In this document: in pieces, positions 1 through 7,367 of the stretch
Numbering within the stretch: the first letter of the stretch is position 1
Layout: the number at the start of each line of letters is the position of its first letter
Source of the DNA: Amycolatopsis eburnea
Lineage (GTDB): Bacteria; Actinomycetota; Actinomycetes; Mycobacteriales; Pseudonocardiaceae
Assembly: GCF_003937945.1 (NCBI RefSeq)
Contig: NZ_RSEC01000061.1
Location: 186,001 to 250,000 of the forward strand
Direction of reading: 5' to 3'
DNA length: 64,000 bases
Notes under the pieces: model-generated
The model's input: the letters and a program-made list of their open reading frames with translations, nothing else
Told to the model about the DNA's origin: nothing
Databases searched by the model: none
Made by a program: the position numbers and the translations under genes

Positions 1-1
1 C

Positions 2-82
2 GAGGGCTTCGCGCGGTGGCAGCCGGTGCTGACCGAGAGCGGTGACCCCGAGAGCTGGACACCCGGCGTCGACGGTCCCTAG
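2..82 (+). CDS. C-terminal fragment of an unidentified protein
   Basis: Only the last 26 codons are inside the window; they end EGFARWQPVLTES...GVDGP before a TAG at 80-82. The frame is open from the left edge and codon use is typical for the region, but there is no recognisable motif. Its stop codon shares the tetranucleotide CTAG with the stop of the convergent cupin gene. The function cannot be called from so little sequence; the gene begins outside the window. Confidence 0.45.
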   Translation, partial: EGFARWQPVLTESGDPESWTPGVDGP

Positions 83-519
83 AACTTCCGCAGGTCGGCG
101 GCCGCTTCCGGGTAGCGCAACGCCAGGTCCGCGGCGGCCGCGAACTCCACGCAGTCGTCGGTGTACGGCGGCACCACGACCGTGCCCAGCAGGCTCCACG
201 CGCCGGTCGTCACGGTCGCCTGCCACGTCCCGGCGGGCACCACCACCTGCGGGCGCTCCCCGGCGGCGACGTCGGTCCCCAGCACCGGCCGCTCGACCGA
301 GCCGTCTTCGTGCAGCAGCAGCATCGCGGCCGGCGCGCCCGCGTGGTGGGCGTACACCTCGACGCGGTCCAGCCGGTGCGGTGCGGAGAACTCGGGCGCG
401 ACGAGCAGGTAGTAGATCGCGGACCCGGCGTCCGAGCGCCAGCTCTGCGCCCACCGCCCGCCTTCGACGGGCAGCGGCTGAAGACCCAGGTGGGTGACGA
501 AATCCGACGGCTCCGGCAT
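79..519 (-). CDS. Cupin_5 (DUF985) family protein
   Basis: This 146-residue protein resembles the small single-domain cupin_5/DUF985 proteins related to yeast YML079w. Typical elements are the N-terminal helix (DFVTHLGLQPLP), SAIYYLL, the HRLDRVEVYAHHAG segment, the VVVPAGTWQ turn and a C-terminal PPYTDDCVEFA strand. Such proteins form beta-barrels; the substrate is generally unknown. The ATG at 519 was chosen because AGGA lies eight bases upstream; an ATG nine bases earlier has no usable spacing. It is convergent with the partial gene on its left and divergent from ruvC, with about 75 bp between the starts. Confidence 0.8.
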   Translation of the reverse strand: MPEPSDFVTHLGLQPLPVEGGRWAQSWRSDAGSAIYYLLVAPEFSAPHRLDRVEVYAHHAGAPAAMLLLHEDGSVERPVLGTDVAAGERPQVVVPAGTWQATVTTGAWSLLGTVVVPPYTDDCVEFAAAADLALRYPEAAADLRKF

Positions 520-594
520 GTCACCCATCCTGCCGGAGGCCGCGCCCAGTAGCCTGCGAACTCGAACGGATGTTCGCGGCGGAGGGAAAAGCGG

Positions 595-1179
595 GTGCGG
601 GTGCTCGGGGTCGACCCCGGTCTGACCAGGTGCGGCCTGGGGGTGGTCGACGGCGGCAAGGGCCGGGCCGTCCGCTGCGTCGCCGTCGACGTGGTGCGGA
701 CACCGCCCGACGCCGACCTGGCGCACCGGCTGCTCGGCATCTCCGACGAGGTCGAACGCTGGCTGGACAAGTACAAGCCGCAGGCCGTCGCCGTCGAGCG
801 CGTCTTCGCCCAGCACAACGTCCGGACGGCGATGGGCACCGCGCAGGCGGGCGGGGTGGTCGCGCTCGCGGCCGCGCGCCGCGGCCTGCCCGTCGTGTTC
901 CACACGCCGAGCGAGGTGAAGGCCGCCGTCAGCGGGTCCGGCCGGGCGGACAAGGCCCAGGTCACCGCCATGGTGATGCGGCTGCTCAACCTCGAGGTCG
1001 CGCCCAAGCCCGCCGACGCCGCCGACGCCCTCGCGCTGGCCATCTGCCACCTCTGGCGGGAGCCGATGCGCGCGCGGCTCGCCGAGGCCGAAGCCCGCGC
1101 CGCCGAAATGGCCCGCACCCACAAGGCCCGCCTCGCCGCCGCGGCGAAGCAGGCGAAGAACCCAGGAGCAGCACGATGA
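595..1179 (+). CDS. ruvC: Crossover junction endodeoxyribonuclease RuvC
   Basis: RuvC resolves Holliday junctions during recombination repair, working with RuvAB. The 194-residue product starts with the family signature GVDPGLTRCG. The acidic catalytic set is present: Asp7, Glu68, Asp141 and Asp144 (DAADALALAICH), matching the four carboxylates of the E. coli enzyme in order and spacing. A GTG start is preceded by GGAGGG at 580-585. The last codon overlaps the ruvA start as ATGA, so ruvC, ruvA and ruvB form one operon. The basic Ala/Lys-rich C-terminal tail (about residues 165-194) is common in actinobacterial orthologues. Confidence 0.97.
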   Translation: MRVLGVDPGLTRCGLGVVDGGKGRAVRCVAVDVVRTPPDADLAHRLLGISDEVERWLDKYKPQAVAVERVFAQHNVRTAMGTAQAGGVVALAAARRGLPVVFHTPSEVKAAVSGSGRADKAQVTAMVMRLLNLEVAPKPADAADALALAICHLWREPMRARLAEAEARAAEMARTHKARLAAAAKQAKNPGAAR

Positions 1180-1772
1180 TCTCGTCGGTACGCGGAGAAG
1201 TCCTCTCGGTCGGGCTGGACCACGTCGTGGTCGAGGTCGGCGGGGTCGGCTTCGCCGTGCAGGCCACCCCGGCGACCCTCGCCACCCTGCGCCGCGGCGA
1301 AGAGGCCCGGCTCCACACGGCGCTGGTCGTGCGCGAAGACTCGCTGACGCTGTTCGGGTTCGCCGACGCCGACGCGCGCGAGCTGTTCGGGCTGCTGCAG
1401 ACGGTGTCCGGGATCGGGCCGCGGCTCGCGCTCGCGACGCTCGCCGTGCTCGACCCCGACAAGCTGCGCGCCGCGCTGGTCGAAGGCAACATCACCGTGC
1501 TCACGTCGGTGCCCGGCATCGGCCGCAAGGGCGCCGAACGGCTCACCCTCGAACTGCGGGACAAGGTCACCGCGCTCGGCGGTGCCGACGGCGCGCCCGC
1601 GGTCACGGCACCCGGCGCGCTGCGCTCGGAGGTCGTCGAGGCGCTGGCCGGGCTCGGGTTCCCGGCCAAGCAGGCCGAGCAGGCGGTCGACAAGGTGCTC
1701 GCCGACGGTGACGGGCACACGACGCCCAGCGTGCTGCGCGCCGCACTGGCCACCCTCGGCCGGAAGCGGTAG
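1176..1772 (+). CDS. ruvA: Holliday junction branch migration protein RuvA
   Basis: RuvA is the tetrameric junction-binding subunit that loads the RuvB motor. The 198-residue product begins MISSVRGEVLSVG, an OB-fold N-terminal domain, followed by the paired helix-hairpin-helix motifs (LLQTVSGIGPRLALA and LTSVPGIGRKGAERL) and a flexible linker to the C-terminal RuvB-binding three-helix domain (ALAGLGFPAKQAEQAV). The ATG overlaps the ruvC stop by four bases, which fixes the start; a longer open frame upstream is only a frame shadow of ruvC. RuvB follows after nine bases. Confidence 0.97.
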   Translation: MISSVRGEVLSVGLDHVVVEVGGVGFAVQATPATLATLRRGEEARLHTALVVREDSLTLFGFADADARELFGLLQTVSGIGPRLALATLAVLDPDKLRAALVEGNITVLTSVPGIGRKGAERLTLELRDKVTALGGADGAPAVTAPGALRSEVVEALAGLGFPAKQAEQAVDKVLADGDGHTTPSVLRAALATLGRKR

Positions 1773-1781
1773 GACGCGGCC

Positions 1782-2849
1782 GTGGAGTATGAAGCCGTGG
1801 ACGAGGACGACGCCCTTTCGGCGTGGGCCCAGACCGGCGACCGGGACGTCGAAGGCACGCTGCGCCCGCGCAAGCTCGACGAGTTCGTCGGGCAGCCGCG
1901 CGTGCGCGAGCAGCTGGAGCTGGTGCTGGAGAGCGCGCGCCGCCGCGGCGTGCCGCCCGACCACGTCCTGCTCTCCGGGCCGCCCGGCCTGGGCAAGACG
2001 TCGATGGCCATGATCGTCGCCGCCGAGCTGGGCGCGGCCATCCGGATCACCTCGGGCCCGGCGCTCGAACGGGCCGGCGACCTCGCCGCGATGCTGTCCA
2101 ACCTGGCGCCCGGCGACGTCCTGTTCATCGACGAGATCCACCGGATCGCCCGCCCCGCCGAGGAGATGCTCTACCTCGCGATGGAGGACTTCCGGGTCGA
2201 CGTCGTGGTCGGCAAGGGACCGGGCGCCACCAGCATCCCGCTGGAGATCGCGCCGTTCACACTGGTCGGGGCGACCACCCGGTCGGGCTCGCTGACCGGG
2301 CCGCTGCGCGACCGGTTCGGCTTCACCGGCCAGATGGAGTTCTACACCGACACCGAGCTGGAGCTGGTCGTCCGCCGCGCGGCGACGATCCTCGACATCC
2401 CGATCGACCGCGACGGCTGCCAGGAGATCGCCGGCCGCTCGCGGGGCACGCCCCGGATCGCGAACCGGCTGCTGCGGCGCGTCCGCGACTACGCCGAGGT
2501 CCGCGCCGACGGCAAGGTGACCCTCGAGGTCGCCCGCGCCGCGCTGGCCGTCTACGACGTCGACGAGCTCGGCCTCGACCGGCTCGACCGGGCCGTCCTC
2601 ACCGCGCTGACCAGGTCGTTCGGCGGCGGGCCGGTGGGCATTTCGACGCTGGCGGTCGCCGTGGGGGAGGAGGCGACGACCGTGGAAGAGGTGTGTGAGC
2701 CCTACCTCGTGCGCGCCGGTATGCTCGCCCGCACCCCGCGCGGCCGGGTCGCTACCGCGGCCGCGTGGGAACACCTCGGCATGGTGCCGCCCGCGGACCT
2801 CCCGGGGCGCCCGGACCAGGGCGGGCCGTCGCTGTTCGACCAGGACTGA
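1782..2849 (+). CDS. ruvB: Holliday junction branch migration helicase RuvB
   Basis: RuvB is the hexameric AAA+ motor of branch migration. The 355-residue protein carries Walker A GPPGLGKT (residues 66-73), Walker B FIDEIH (Asp117-Glu118), the GATTRSG sensor-1 region, the arginine-finger segment PLRDRFG and a C-terminal winged-helix domain (SFGGGPVGISTLA). The length matches the actinobacterial family. It starts with GTG nine bases after ruvA. The gene is followed by 119 bp without a gene before yajC; in Mycobacterium tuberculosis gabT lies in that interval, and it is absent here. Confidence 0.97.
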   Translation: MEYEAVDEDDALSAWAQTGDRDVEGTLRPRKLDEFVGQPRVREQLELVLESARRRGVPPDHVLLSGPPGLGKTSMAMIVAAELGAAIRITSGPALERAGDLAAMLSNLAPGDVLFIDEIHRIARPAEEMLYLAMEDFRVDVVVGKGPGATSIPLEIAPFTLVGATTRSGSLTGPLRDRFGFTGQMEFYTDTELELVVRRAATILDIPIDRDGCQEIAGRSRGTPRIANRLLRRVRDYAEVRADGKVTLEVARAALAVYDVDELGLDRLDRAVLTALTRSFGGGPVGISTLAVAVGEEATTVEEVCEPYLVRAGMLARTPRGRVATAAAWEHLGMVPPADLPGRPDQGGPSLFDQD

Positions 2850-2968
2850 ACGGCCCGCACCGGCGGGTGGGTGCTGGCGTCCGCGCTGGTACCTGGCACA
2901 CTTGACAGGAGCACATACCCAAAAACCGGACATTTCGGCTGGGCCCGGTGTCCGTCGAACGGAGAATC

Positions 2969-3373
2969 ATGCAACAGCTATTGCTGCCCCTGCTGCTCGT
3001 GCTCGTCCTCGCCGTGCCGCTGGTGATGAGCACGCGGAAGCAGAAGAAGCAGCAGGCCGCGCAGCAGGAACTGCAGAGCAGCCTGGCGCCCGGTGACCGC
3101 GTGATGACCACCTCGGGTCTCTACGGCACCGTGGCCGACGCCACCGGCGACACCACGATCGACATCGAGATCGCCCCCGGCGTCGTCACCACCTGGCTGC
3201 GGCTCGCGGTCCGCGAGAAGGTCGAGCCCGTCGTCGAGACCGACGAGGACTCCGCCGACGACGCGGAGACCCCCGCCGAGGAGTCGATCATCGATTCCGA
3301 CGCCGGCGTCAAGACCGAAGAGCCGCAGACCACCGCGCAGGTGGCGCCGCCGCTGGAGCACGGCAAGAAGTAA
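2969..3373 (+). CDS. yajC: Preprotein translocase subunit YajC
   Basis: YajC is the small membrane partner of SecDF at the Sec translocon. The 134-residue product starts with a single hydrophobic helix (QQLLLPLLLVLVLAVPLVM), then the KQKKQQ basic stretch and the conserved LAPGDRVMTTSGLYGTV segment. The C-terminal third is an acidic, disordered extension (DEDSADDAETPAEE), longer than in enterobacteria but usual in actinomycetes. The ATG at 2969 is preceded by GGAG; the upstream in-frame GTG at 2948 has no Shine-Dalgarno. It lies in the conserved yajC-secD-secF order. Confidence 0.92.
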   Translation: MQQLLLPLLLVLVLAVPLVMSTRKQKKQQAAQQELQSSLAPGDRVMTTSGLYGTVADATGDTTIDIEIAPGVVTTWLRLAVREKVEPVVETDEDSADDAETPAEESIIDSDAGVKTEEPQTTAQVAPPLEHGKK

Positions 3374-3442
3374 CCCCGCGTTCCCTCCCGGGCACGCGCC
3401 GGAAGCCCCGACGAAAGTCGGTGTGGCCTGCAACGCCGGGCT

Positions 3443-3476
3443 CACGCAGCACCGAGTAGTGTCTCGGTGCTGCGTG
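3443..3476 (+). promoter_or_regulatory. Perfect 14-bp inverted repeat upstream of secD
   Basis: CACGCAGCACCGAG (3443-3456) and CTCGGTGCTGCGTG (3463-3476) are exact reverse complements around a 6-base loop. The hairpin would be very stable, but no run of T follows, so it is not a canonical intrinsic terminator. It sits 70 bp after yajC and 115 bp before the chosen secD start, and could be a factor-dependent terminator, attenuator or processing site. Confidence 0.6.
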
Positions 3477-3591
3477 CGTGTCCGCCGTCATACCCGTGCC
3501 CGGGAGTGAATCGCACACAGTCCCTCCCGGTAACCCTCCGGGCGGGCACCGCAACGTTGGGGTCCACCCCGTCCGAGGAGACCGAAGCACT

Positions 3592-5373
3592 GTGGCAGCT
3601 TCAGCCGGGCATCTCCGCCCGGGACGCTATCTCGCCCTGTTCGCCCTGATCGTGATCGTCTTGTACGCGCTGGTGTTCCTCACCGGCAACCACAAGCCGA
3701 CCCCGAAGCTGGGCATCGACCTGCAGGGCGGCACCCGGGTCACGCTCACCGCCCGCACCCCCGACGGCGGCCAGCCGACGCGGGAGTCCCTGAACCAGGC
3801 GCGCCAGATCATCGAACGGCGCGTCAACGGGATCGGCGTCAGCGGCACCGAGGTCCTCCTCGACGGCAACAACGTCGTCATCACGGTCCCCGGCGAGCAG
3901 GGCGACCAGGCGAAGAACCTGGGCAAGACCGCGAAGCTGGGCTTCCGGAAGGTCGTCGCGAACGCGACGCAGCCGGTCGTGCCGCCGCAGACGACGACCC
4001 CGCCGCCGGCCACCGGCACGCCGACGTCGGGTGCGCCGAGCAGCTCCGCGCCGCCCGCCTCGTCGAGCGCGCCGCCGTCGAGCCCGGCCGCCGGTGGTGG
4101 CGGTGCCGCCGCCGCGCCCGCGCAGCAGCAGAGCAGCACCCCGGCCGCCCCGAGCAGCAGCGCCACGCCGCCGCCGTCGAGCCAGGCCCCGGCCCCTTCG
4201 GACGGCTCGGTCGACGCCGAGACCGCGAAGGAGATCCAGGCCGCGAAGGCGCTGCGCCAGGACCCGAAGCTGATCGGCGCCGACGGCCAGGCGAACCAGG
4301 AGCTCGTCGCGAAGGCGATGGCGTCGCTGACCTGCGCGCCGAACGCCAAGGACCCCCTCGAGGGCAACGACGACCCGAAGCTGCCGCTGGTCGCCTGCGG
4401 TGACCACGACACGTACAAGTACCTGCTGGAGCCGGAGTTCCTGCCGGGCACCGAGATCGCCGACTCGAACTCGGGCTACGACCAGCAGCGCGGCCAGTGG
4501 GTGGTGAACCTCAGCTTCAAGGCCGACGGCACCAAGACCTGGGCCGACTTCACCTCGAAGAACACCGGCCAGCAGGCCGCGTTCGTCCTCGACACGCAGG
4601 TCGTGTCCGCGCCGAACATCCAGGTGGCCATCCTCGACGGCAACACCCAGATCACCGGCAAGTTCACGCAGTCCGAGGCGAAGGACCTCTCGGACATCCT
4701 CAAGTACGGCTCGCTGCCGCTGTCGTTCGCCTCTTCGGACGCGACCACCGTGTCGGCGACCCTGGGCCTCGCGTCGCTGCAGGCCGGGCTGATCGCCGGC
4801 GGCATCGGCCTGCTGGTCGTGTTCGTCTACTGCCTGTTCTACTACCGGCTGCTCGGCGTGCTCACGATCCTGTCGCTGGCCCTGTCCGGCGCGCTGGTGT
4901 TCGCGGTGCTGGTGCTGCTCGGCCGCTGGATTGGCTACACGCTGGACCTCGCGGGCATCGCCGGCCTGATCATCGCCATCGGTATCACGGCGGACTCGTT
5001 CGTCATCTACTTCGAACGGCTCAAGGACGAGATCCGGGAGGGCCGGACGTTCCGGTCCGCGGTGCCGCGCGGCTGGGTCCGCGCCCGGCGCACCATCCTG
5101 GCTTCGGACGCGGTGAGCTTCCTGGCCGCGGCCATCCTGTACGTCATCGCGGTCGGCGACGTCCAGGGCTTCGCGTTCACCCTCGGCATGTCCACGGTGC
5201 TCGACCTGGTGGTCGTGTACCTGGTGACGCACCCGCTGGTGGCCATGGTGTCCACGTCGAAGAACGCGTTCCTGTCCAATCCGAGGCACCTGGGTCTCGG
5301 CGCCGTGCAGCAATTGGGTTCGCAGCGGAAGAAGGCGACCTCGGTCGGCCGCGCGAACGTGAAGGAGGCCTGA
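3592..5373 (+). CDS. secD: Protein translocase subunit SecD
   Basis: SecD uses the proton gradient to pull exported proteins out of the Sec channel, in complex with SecF. The 593-residue product has one N-terminal membrane helix (LALFALIVIVLYALVFLTG), the P1 periplasmic domain starting at GIDLQGGTRVTLTA, and five C-terminal helices with the RND-type motif GIAGLIIAIGITADSFVIYF. An unusual Pro/Ser/Ala/Thr-rich disordered insertion of about 80 residues (about 126-206) interrupts the periplasmic domain. The GTG at 3592 was preferred because GAGGAG precedes it by 11 bases and the hydrophobic helix then follows immediately; a frame extension to 3478 would overlap the hairpin. Confidence 0.94.
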   Translation: MAASAGHLRPGRYLALFALIVIVLYALVFLTGNHKPTPKLGIDLQGGTRVTLTARTPDGGQPTRESLNQARQIIERRVNGIGVSGTEVLLDGNNVVITVPGEQGDQAKNLGKTAKLGFRKVVANATQPVVPPQTTTPPPATGTPTSGAPSSSAPPASSSAPPSSPAAGGGGAAAAPAQQQSSTPAAPSSSATPPPSSQAPAPSDGSVDAETAKEIQAAKALRQDPKLIGADGQANQELVAKAMASLTCAPNAKDPLEGNDDPKLPLVACGDHDTYKYLLEPEFLPGTEIADSNSGYDQQRGQWVVNLSFKADGTKTWADFTSKNTGQQAAFVLDTQVVSAPNIQVAILDGNTQITGKFTQSEAKDLSDILKYGSLPLSFASSDATTVSATLGLASLQAGLIAGGIGLLVVFVYCLFYYRLLGVLTILSLALSGALVFAVLVLLGRWIGYTLDLAGIAGLIIAIGITADSFVIYFERLKDEIREGRTFRSAVPRGWVRARRTILASDAVSFLAAAILYVIAVGDVQGFAFTLGMSTVLDLVVVYLVTHPLVAMVSTSKNAFLSNPRHLGLGAVQQLGSQRKKATSVGRANVKEA

Positions 5374-5374
5374 C

Positions 5375-6604
5375 GTGGGGGTCGAAGAACTGGGCACGGA
5401 CGCCGAGGGCAACGCCAAGGTGGCGGCCAAGCCCGGCAAGAAGGAAAGCGTCTTCCACCGGCTGTACGTCGGCACCGGCGCGTTCGACGTCGTCGGCAAG
5501 CGCAAGCGCTGGTACGTCTTCTTCGGCGCGCTGGTGCTGGTGTGCCTCGCGTCGATGGTGTTCCGCGGCTTCAACCTCGGCATCGAGTTCGAGGGCGGCA
5601 CGCAGATCCAGATGCCCGCCAACGGCATCCACGGCGTGATCACCGAGGAGCAGGCGAAGGAGTCGTTCCAGAAGGCGCTCGGCCGCCCGGCCGCGGAAGC
5701 GCAGAAGGTCGGCACCGGCAACGCGGCGACCATCCAGATCCGCACCGACACGCTGAACGCGGCCGACGTCGCCAAGCTCAAGCAGGGCTTGTTCACCGAC
5801 CTCGGCCCGAAGGCGGGCAACGGCCAGCCCAGCGCGCAGACGATCAGCGACAGCGCGGTGAGCGCGTCCTGGGGCGGGGAGATCTCGCAGAAGGCGCTGA
5901 TCGCGCTCGGGGTGTTCCTCGTCGCTGTGGTCATCTTCCTGGCGATCTACTTCGACGCGCGGATGGCCTTGGCGGCGCTGATCTCGCTGCTGCACGACAT
6001 CCTGGTCACCGCCGGCGTGTACTCGCTGGTCGGCTTCGAGGTCACGCCGGCGACCGTGATCGGCCTGCTGACGATCCTCGGGTTCTCGCTCTACGACACG
6101 GTGGTGGTGTTCGACAAGGTCCGCGAGAACACGCGCGGCCTGCTCGGGCTGACCCGCCGCACGTATGGCGAGGCCGCCAACCTGGCGCTGAACCAGACCC
6201 TGATGCGGTCGTTCAACACCGCGTTCATCGCGCTGCTGCCGATCCTGGGCCTGCTGATCGTCGGGTACGTGCTGCTCGGCTCGGGCACGCTGCAGGACCT
6301 CGCGCTGGTGCAGCTCACCGGTACGTTGGTCGGCGTCCTGTCGTCGGTCGCGCTGGCCACGCCGCTGCTGGTCGACTTCAAGATGCGCGACCCGAAGTAC
6401 GCGCAGCAGGCCGAGCGCGTCCGCCAGCGCCGCGCCAACCAGGAGCGCAAGGCGGCGGGCGAGGCGGACTTCGACGCCACGGACGACGACGAACTGGCCA
6501 AGGAGCTGCGCAAGGAGAAGGCGTACGCGGCCGCGGCCAGCGTCCCCGCCCGGATCCAGAAGCAGCGCCCGCAGGGCAAGCCGTCCGGCAAGCGGAAGCG
6601 CTGA
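5375..6604 (+). CDS. secF: Protein translocase subunit SecF
   Basis: SecF is the smaller RND-like partner of SecD. The 409-residue protein shows the first membrane helix (WYVFFGALVLVCLASMVF), the motif GIEFEGGTQIQM that opens the periplasmic domain, and the family signature GFSLYDTVVVFDKVRENTR in the helical bundle. A long charged cytoplasmic C-terminus (about residues 340-409, rich in Lys, Arg and Ala) is typical of actinobacteria. The GTG start is two bases after the secD stop with GGAGG upstream, so translation is probably coupled. Confidence 0.96.
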   Translation: MGVEELGTDAEGNAKVAAKPGKKESVFHRLYVGTGAFDVVGKRKRWYVFFGALVLVCLASMVFRGFNLGIEFEGGTQIQMPANGIHGVITEEQAKESFQKALGRPAAEAQKVGTGNAATIQIRTDTLNAADVAKLKQGLFTDLGPKAGNGQPSAQTISDSAVSASWGGEISQKALIALGVFLVAVVIFLAIYFDARMALAALISLLHDILVTAGVYSLVGFEVTPATVIGLLTILGFSLYDTVVVFDKVRENTRGLLGLTRRTYGEAANLALNQTLMRSFNTAFIALLPILGLLIVGYVLLGSGTLQDLALVQLTGTLVGVLSSVALATPLLVDFKMRDPKYAQQAERVRQRRANQERKAAGEADFDATDDDELAKELRKEKAYAAAASVPARIQKQRPQGKPSGKRKR

Positions 6605-6605
6605 C

Positions 6606-7124
6606 GTGCGGCTGGACGACGCCCTCGGCCTGATCGCCGAGGTGCCGGACTTCCCAGAGCCCGGCGTCCTGTTCCGCGACCTGAGCCCGCTCTTCGCGGA
6701 CGCGGCCGCGTTCAAGGCGGTCACCGACGCGCTGGCGGAATCGCTGGAGCCCGGCGTGGAGGCACTCGCGGGCGTGGAAGCCCGCGGGTTCCTCCTCGCC
6801 GCGGCCGTCGGGTACGCCCGCGGCCTCGGCGTGGTGCTGATCCGCAAGCCGGGCAAGCTTCCCCAGGTGGCAGGCCGGGTGGACTACGCACTGGAGTACG
6901 GCACGGCCACGGTCGAGCTGCCCGCGGGCGTCGTCCGGCCCGGCCAGCGCATCGCGATCCTGGACGACGTCCTGGCCACGGGCGGCACGGTCGCGGCGAC
7001 GGGCAAGCTCCTGGAGGACGCGGGAGCCGTGGTCGACGGCGTGTCGGTGGTCCTGGAGCTGGGCGGCCTCGGCGGCCGCGAGATCCTCGGCGACCGCAAG
7101 GTCCACGCCCTAAAGACCTGTTGA
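6606..7124 (+). CDS. apt: Adenine phosphoribosyltransferase
   Basis: This enzyme converts adenine and PRPP to AMP. The 172-residue product contains the type I PRTase signature RIAILDDVLATGGTVAAT that binds the ribose phosphate of PRPP, the N-terminal FPEPGVLFRDLSPL motif specific to APRTs, and the EARGFLLAAAVGY loop. It starts with GTG one base after secF, continuing the operon. The order secF-apt-rel is conserved in actinobacteria and links purine salvage to (p)ppGpp metabolism, because rel follows after 243 bp. Confidence 0.96.
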   Translation: MRLDDALGLIAEVPDFPEPGVLFRDLSPLFADAAAFKAVTDALAESLEPGVEALAGVEARGFLLAAAVGYARGLGVVLIRKPGKLPQVAGRVDYALEYGTATVELPAGVVRPGQRIAILDDVLATGGTVAATGKLLEDAGAVVDGVSVVLELGGLGGREILGDRKVHALKTC

Positions 7125-7367
7125 GAGCGCTAACCGGACGGCCGGCACTCAACCCGCACCGCACGCCACCCAGGCCCCCCCCGCAACCCCGATCCGAAGC
7201 CCGAACCGTCCGTAGTCACAATCGGGCATCGGGGTGGTGGGTCACCCAGAATGCAAAGCTGCTGGTAGAGGCCTCGCCATCCCCCTGAACGGGCGCACCC
7301 GACAGGACCACGAGGCGCAACGGCTACCCTGGTGGTCCGAAGGCCGCACGAGCAGCAGGAGGTGCGG
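7125..7367. other. Intergenic region before rel
   Basis: These 243 bases between apt and rel contain C-rich tracts and GGGTGGTGGGTCACCC, but no long perfect hairpin and no promoter that can be assigned with confidence. A promoter for rel is likely here because it usually forms its own transcription unit. Confidence 0.3.

Noticed and set aside
570..1772. Possible ruvC-ruvA fused frame
   Set aside because: The first 200 codons are out of frame with RuvC and biased to Arg/Gly/Pro; the real ruvA start is the ATG at 1176.
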